Source of the DNA: Fragum whitleyi
Lineage: Eukaryota; Mollusca; Bivalvia; Cardiida; Cardiidae
DNA: 64,000 nt
NCBI GenBank assembly: GCA_948146395.1
Contig: OX411556.1
Span: forward strand, 33,633,056-33,697,055
Direction: 5' to 3'
Part shown: positions 45,863-64,000 of the stretch, in pieces
Layout of the letters: the number at the start of each line of letters is the position of its first letter
Numbering within the stretch: position 1 is the first letter of the stretch
Program-made: the position numbers and the translations under genes
Notes under the pieces: generated by a model
The model's input: only the letters and a program-made list of their open reading frames with translations
Databases searched by the model: none
Told to the model about the DNA's origin: nothing

Positions 45863-46293
45863 CAGTTAGTTACATCACGAAATTGACATTCTCCTCAATC
45901 AAAACCGTTCTAAATTGCTCTCTCAGCACTCCCTTCATTCATTCCAAACACTCACTCAAACCATTCAAAAACACTCAAACCCATTGAAAAATATAGAATC
46001 AGAATATAGAGTTATTCAAAATAAATTTGGATAGAGAAAAATCACGATTTCACTGACATAATTGAAATTGTAAGCGTCTGATATATTCTTGAAGAAATAG
46101 GAAGAACTATTCTATAGAACTTGTATGCATATTTTATTAAAGGGAGGTAATAATATCGCTAATTTTGTTCACCCTGAACAAAATTTGCGATATTGGATTA
46201 CCTCCCATTAAATTCACTCAAAACATTGCTCCACACACATTCAATTTCATTCCAAAATCATTCCTCTTGTCAATTTCACGATGTCGTTAACTG
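45863..46293. mobile_element. TA-flanked MITE, Tc1/mariner-like ends (long copy)
   Basis: Left CAGTTAGTTACATCACGAAA (then TTGACA) and right inverted CAGTTAACGACATCGTGAAA (then TTGACA). Flanked by TA (45861-45862, 46294-46295). Contains an inner hairpin (46152-46208; arms 'gggaggtaataatatcgc' / 'gcgatattggattacctccc'). Confidence 0.7.
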
Positions 46294-46321
46294 TATACTT
46301 CATTTGTAATGATCTGGCTTC

Positions 46322-46425
46322 ACTGGTGTCAGAAACAACAGGAAACCTCATGTACTAGATCCTGTTATAGAACTGCAATAAAGTTGAAAGTGGCATTATA
46401 TCCAATACAAACACACAAACAAAAG
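46322..46425 (+). mobile_element. SINE 3'-end fragment
   Basis: 'gaaacaacaggaaacctca', 'aactgcaataaagttgaaag' and a (ACAA)n tail match the SINE 3' half. Confidence 0.55.
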
Positions 46426-46503
46426 AGTGTAAGAGAAAAGAGTCACAATAATTGATTTAAGCTGTAGTAACAAGGTTTTGGAATTACATCAACGATATAT
46501 AAA

Positions 46504-47440
46504 ACAAGAGTTGTCCGCGGACAACATAGCTCGCCCAAACAGCTGCTTGTCACAAACAGCGCTTGACCGAAGACCGAAGTTCAAAGTGGTTTCTTTCAAT
46601 GTTAAAGTCCATGATCTAATATACATCTGTTTGAGTAGTAATTAAGTAAAGTAAGTAAAAACTTTTTTGTTTTAATGGCATGTATAAGGTTAGGGTAAAG
46701 TTCATAAAAGGTCAAGGTCAAATTATCAAGGACCTTGATCTCTCACAAAAGCCTATCACCTAATGAGTATGTATATGAAGTAATGATGTCCCTAGGTTAA
46801 AGCATTCAGAAAATATAAGCAAGGTTAAAGTTTTTGGTTAAAGTTTCCAGTTAAAGTTTTTCTAAGTCCACAAATGGTAAAGGTCAAGGTCAAATTGTGA
46901 AGGACCTTGGTCTCTGGTGAAAGCCTATCACCTGGTGAGTATATATATGAAGCTATGATGTCCCTAGGTTAGAGCATTAAAAAAATATATGCAAGGTTAA
47001 AGTTTTTGGTTAAAGTTTTTTGGTTAAAGTTTTTCTAAGTCCACAAAGGGTCAAGGTCAAGGTCAAATTGTCAAGGACCTTTGTCTGTGGTGAAAGCCTA
47101 TCACCTAATGAGTGTGCATATGAAGTAATGATGTCTCTAGGTTAAAGCTTATAGAAAATATAAGCAAGGTTAAAGTTTTTTTGGTTAAAGTTTTTGGTTA
47201 AAGTTTTTTTGAAAGGGTCAAGGTCACAGTCTAAAGGTCATTTCGACATGGATGTTGGTCTCAAACGAAAGCCTATGCCCTAATGAGTGTTTCTGTAAAC
47301 AATAAAGCCTCTAGGATAAATATTGATAGAAATAAAAAACTTTTAACCTAATGCGGACGCCGACACCGACGCTGACGCCGACGCCGACATCCGAGGGTAT
47401 GACAATAGCTCTTCCGAGACTTTCGTCCCGGGCGAGCTAA
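46504..47440 (+). mobile_element. HINE-like element, complete ends
   Basis: 5' ACAAGAGTTGTCCGCGGACA, then TAGCTCGCCC; 3' 'gacgccgacgccgacatccg' tract, hairpin region TCCGAGACTTTCGTCCCGG, GCGAGCTAA. TAGCTCGCCC is the shared subterminal word. Interior has three ~195-bp units with 'caaggtcaaggtcaaattgt' and 'gtgaaagcctatcacctaatg'. Ends 82 bp past the EHHADH stop. Confidence 0.65.
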
Positions 47441-47522
47441 AAATCATGGGTGTTTCATTAACCTGAATGCAAAGTAGAGTTCTTTGCTGTAGTTACAATC
47501 GAGCAGATGTATCATAAATCAT

Positions 47523-63099
<15,577 letters not shown>

Positions 63100-63159
63100 C
63101 TACAACAAAAATAGTCAGGTTATCTGTCATTTTTAACACCTTAAGGTAGTGGAACCGTA

Positions 63160-63300
63160 ATAGTTCCGCAACATTTTGAAACTAATGAACTTTAATATCA
63201 ACCGAGGTTTCCTAATGAAAATCATTAGGAAACCTCAGTTAACACTGTTAAAGTTTATTTCTTGCGAAACATTGCAAAACTTTTATCCTTCCATTACCTT
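63160..63300. mobile_element. Foldback MITE (AGTTC-GCAACAT type), copy 2
   Basis: 'taatagttccgcaacatttt' at left; 'cgaaacattgcaaaac' at right; inner hairpin 'gaggtttcctaatga' / 'tcattaggaaacctc'. Confidence 0.55.
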
Positions 63301-63775
63301 AACCAGATGACAAAATTAAACTGGACTTCAGTTACAGCCATTGAAATTCTCACGAGTCCAACAGTAAGAAACTAGCAATTTTGATGGCTCAGCATAAAAC
63401 ATTCATAACTGCCTTTAAGTTAATAGGCAGTTGTAACTGTTTCAAACTGTGTCATCAATATGTTATAGGCTTGTGAGAAATAACTTATAGAAAGCCTGCC
63501 ATGCTTGTAAAATACAGTCTTTTCAATTTTACGATTTTGCTATTCTCTGCAACTTTTGCACTTCAACAAAGCACTCAAGTGCTTCTGAGTAACTGTTGTC
63601 CATACAAATGGCTATGAAATTGTGTTCACAAACTCCAATCAACTAAAAATGGTTGTCAAGGCACAAGACAATGTCTAGCTTCCAATATTTGGGATTGAAA
63701 AGTGACCTTGACCTTTGACATACAGCAATGAATAAACCTAATACTTTAAATGATGAAATTGTACTCTATACAAGA

Positions 63776-63947
63776 ACAAGAGCTGTCACTGTAAGATGAC
63801 AATGCCCCCGACACCGCTTTGATTTAGAAGTTATGGCCAATGTTAAAGTTTTTGGACGGAATGACGGACGGACGGACAGACGGACGGACGGACAGACGGA
63901 CGGACGGACAAGTCAAATATATGATGCCTCCCTATCGGGGGCATAAA
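63776..63947 (+). mobile_element. HINE-like element, ATGCCCCCGA type, short copy
   Basis: Same ends as 57695-58008. The middle is deleted between two 'ttatggccaat' repeats present in the long copy. Confidence 0.65.
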
Positions 63948-64000
63948 AAGACCGTGATTTTGAGTGTTGCCTGAAGTTATGAATTAGGGAAAAAACCCAT

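Noticed and set aside
45547..45987. 146-codon open frame as a gene
   Set aside because: Runs into a MITE terminus, has no domain or splice support, and lies in repeat-derived sequence.

Overview
The window looks like bivalve (molluscan) nuclear DNA: AT-rich, intron-rich genes with very small exons, many copies of one tRNA-derived SINE, abundant short inverted-repeat elements, and dozens of Helitron-like (HINE-type) elements carrying GACGGACGG microsatellites, a mix typical of clams, oysters and mussels. No bacterial or organellar features are present. Species cannot be fixed from sequence alone.

Three gene loci can be supported. (1) Positions 1.3-16.8 kb, plus strand: a tandem pair of three-exon genes, each encoding an 81-residue secreted peptide with six cysteines. 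Exon 1 ends exactly on the start codon, exon 2 carries the signal peptide and most of the mature peptide, and exon 3 carries the last cysteine and the stop. I do not recognise the family. (2) Positions 21.6-22.3 kb, minus strand: the last exon of a GNAT-fold N-acetyltransferase resembling arylalkylamine/dopamine N-acetyltransferases. (3) Positions 47.5-63.1 kb, minus strand: the 3' half (C-terminal 302 residues) of the peroxisomal bifunctional enzyme EHHADH, in eight constitutive-position exons ending in the peroxisomal signal SKL. A second, 60 percent identical version of the 103-nt third exon lies 3.4 kb downstream in the gene. The two have the same length and phases, and 103 is not a multiple of three, so exactly one must be used: a strong candidate pair of mutually exclusive exons.

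The rest is mobile DNA. 30.9-46 kb contains no recognisable host gene; it includes a 7.86-kb interval bounded by a perfect 54-bp inverted repeat with repeated subterminal motifs. A PIF/Harbinger element (47.9-49.5 kb) carries a disrupted transposase exon and a nested SINE. LINE remnants, TA-flanked Tc1/mariner-like elements and foldback repeats are scattered throughout. A SINE in peptide gene copy 2 landed on the exon-2 splice acceptor and duplicated it.

The most useful new observations are the mutually exclusive EHHADH exons, the undescribed tandem cysteine-rich peptide genes, the modular HINE-like families whose two ends co-vary, the 54-bp TIR interval, and an intronic array of hairpins with a compensatory base-pair change downstream of a textbook TATA/Inr pair.
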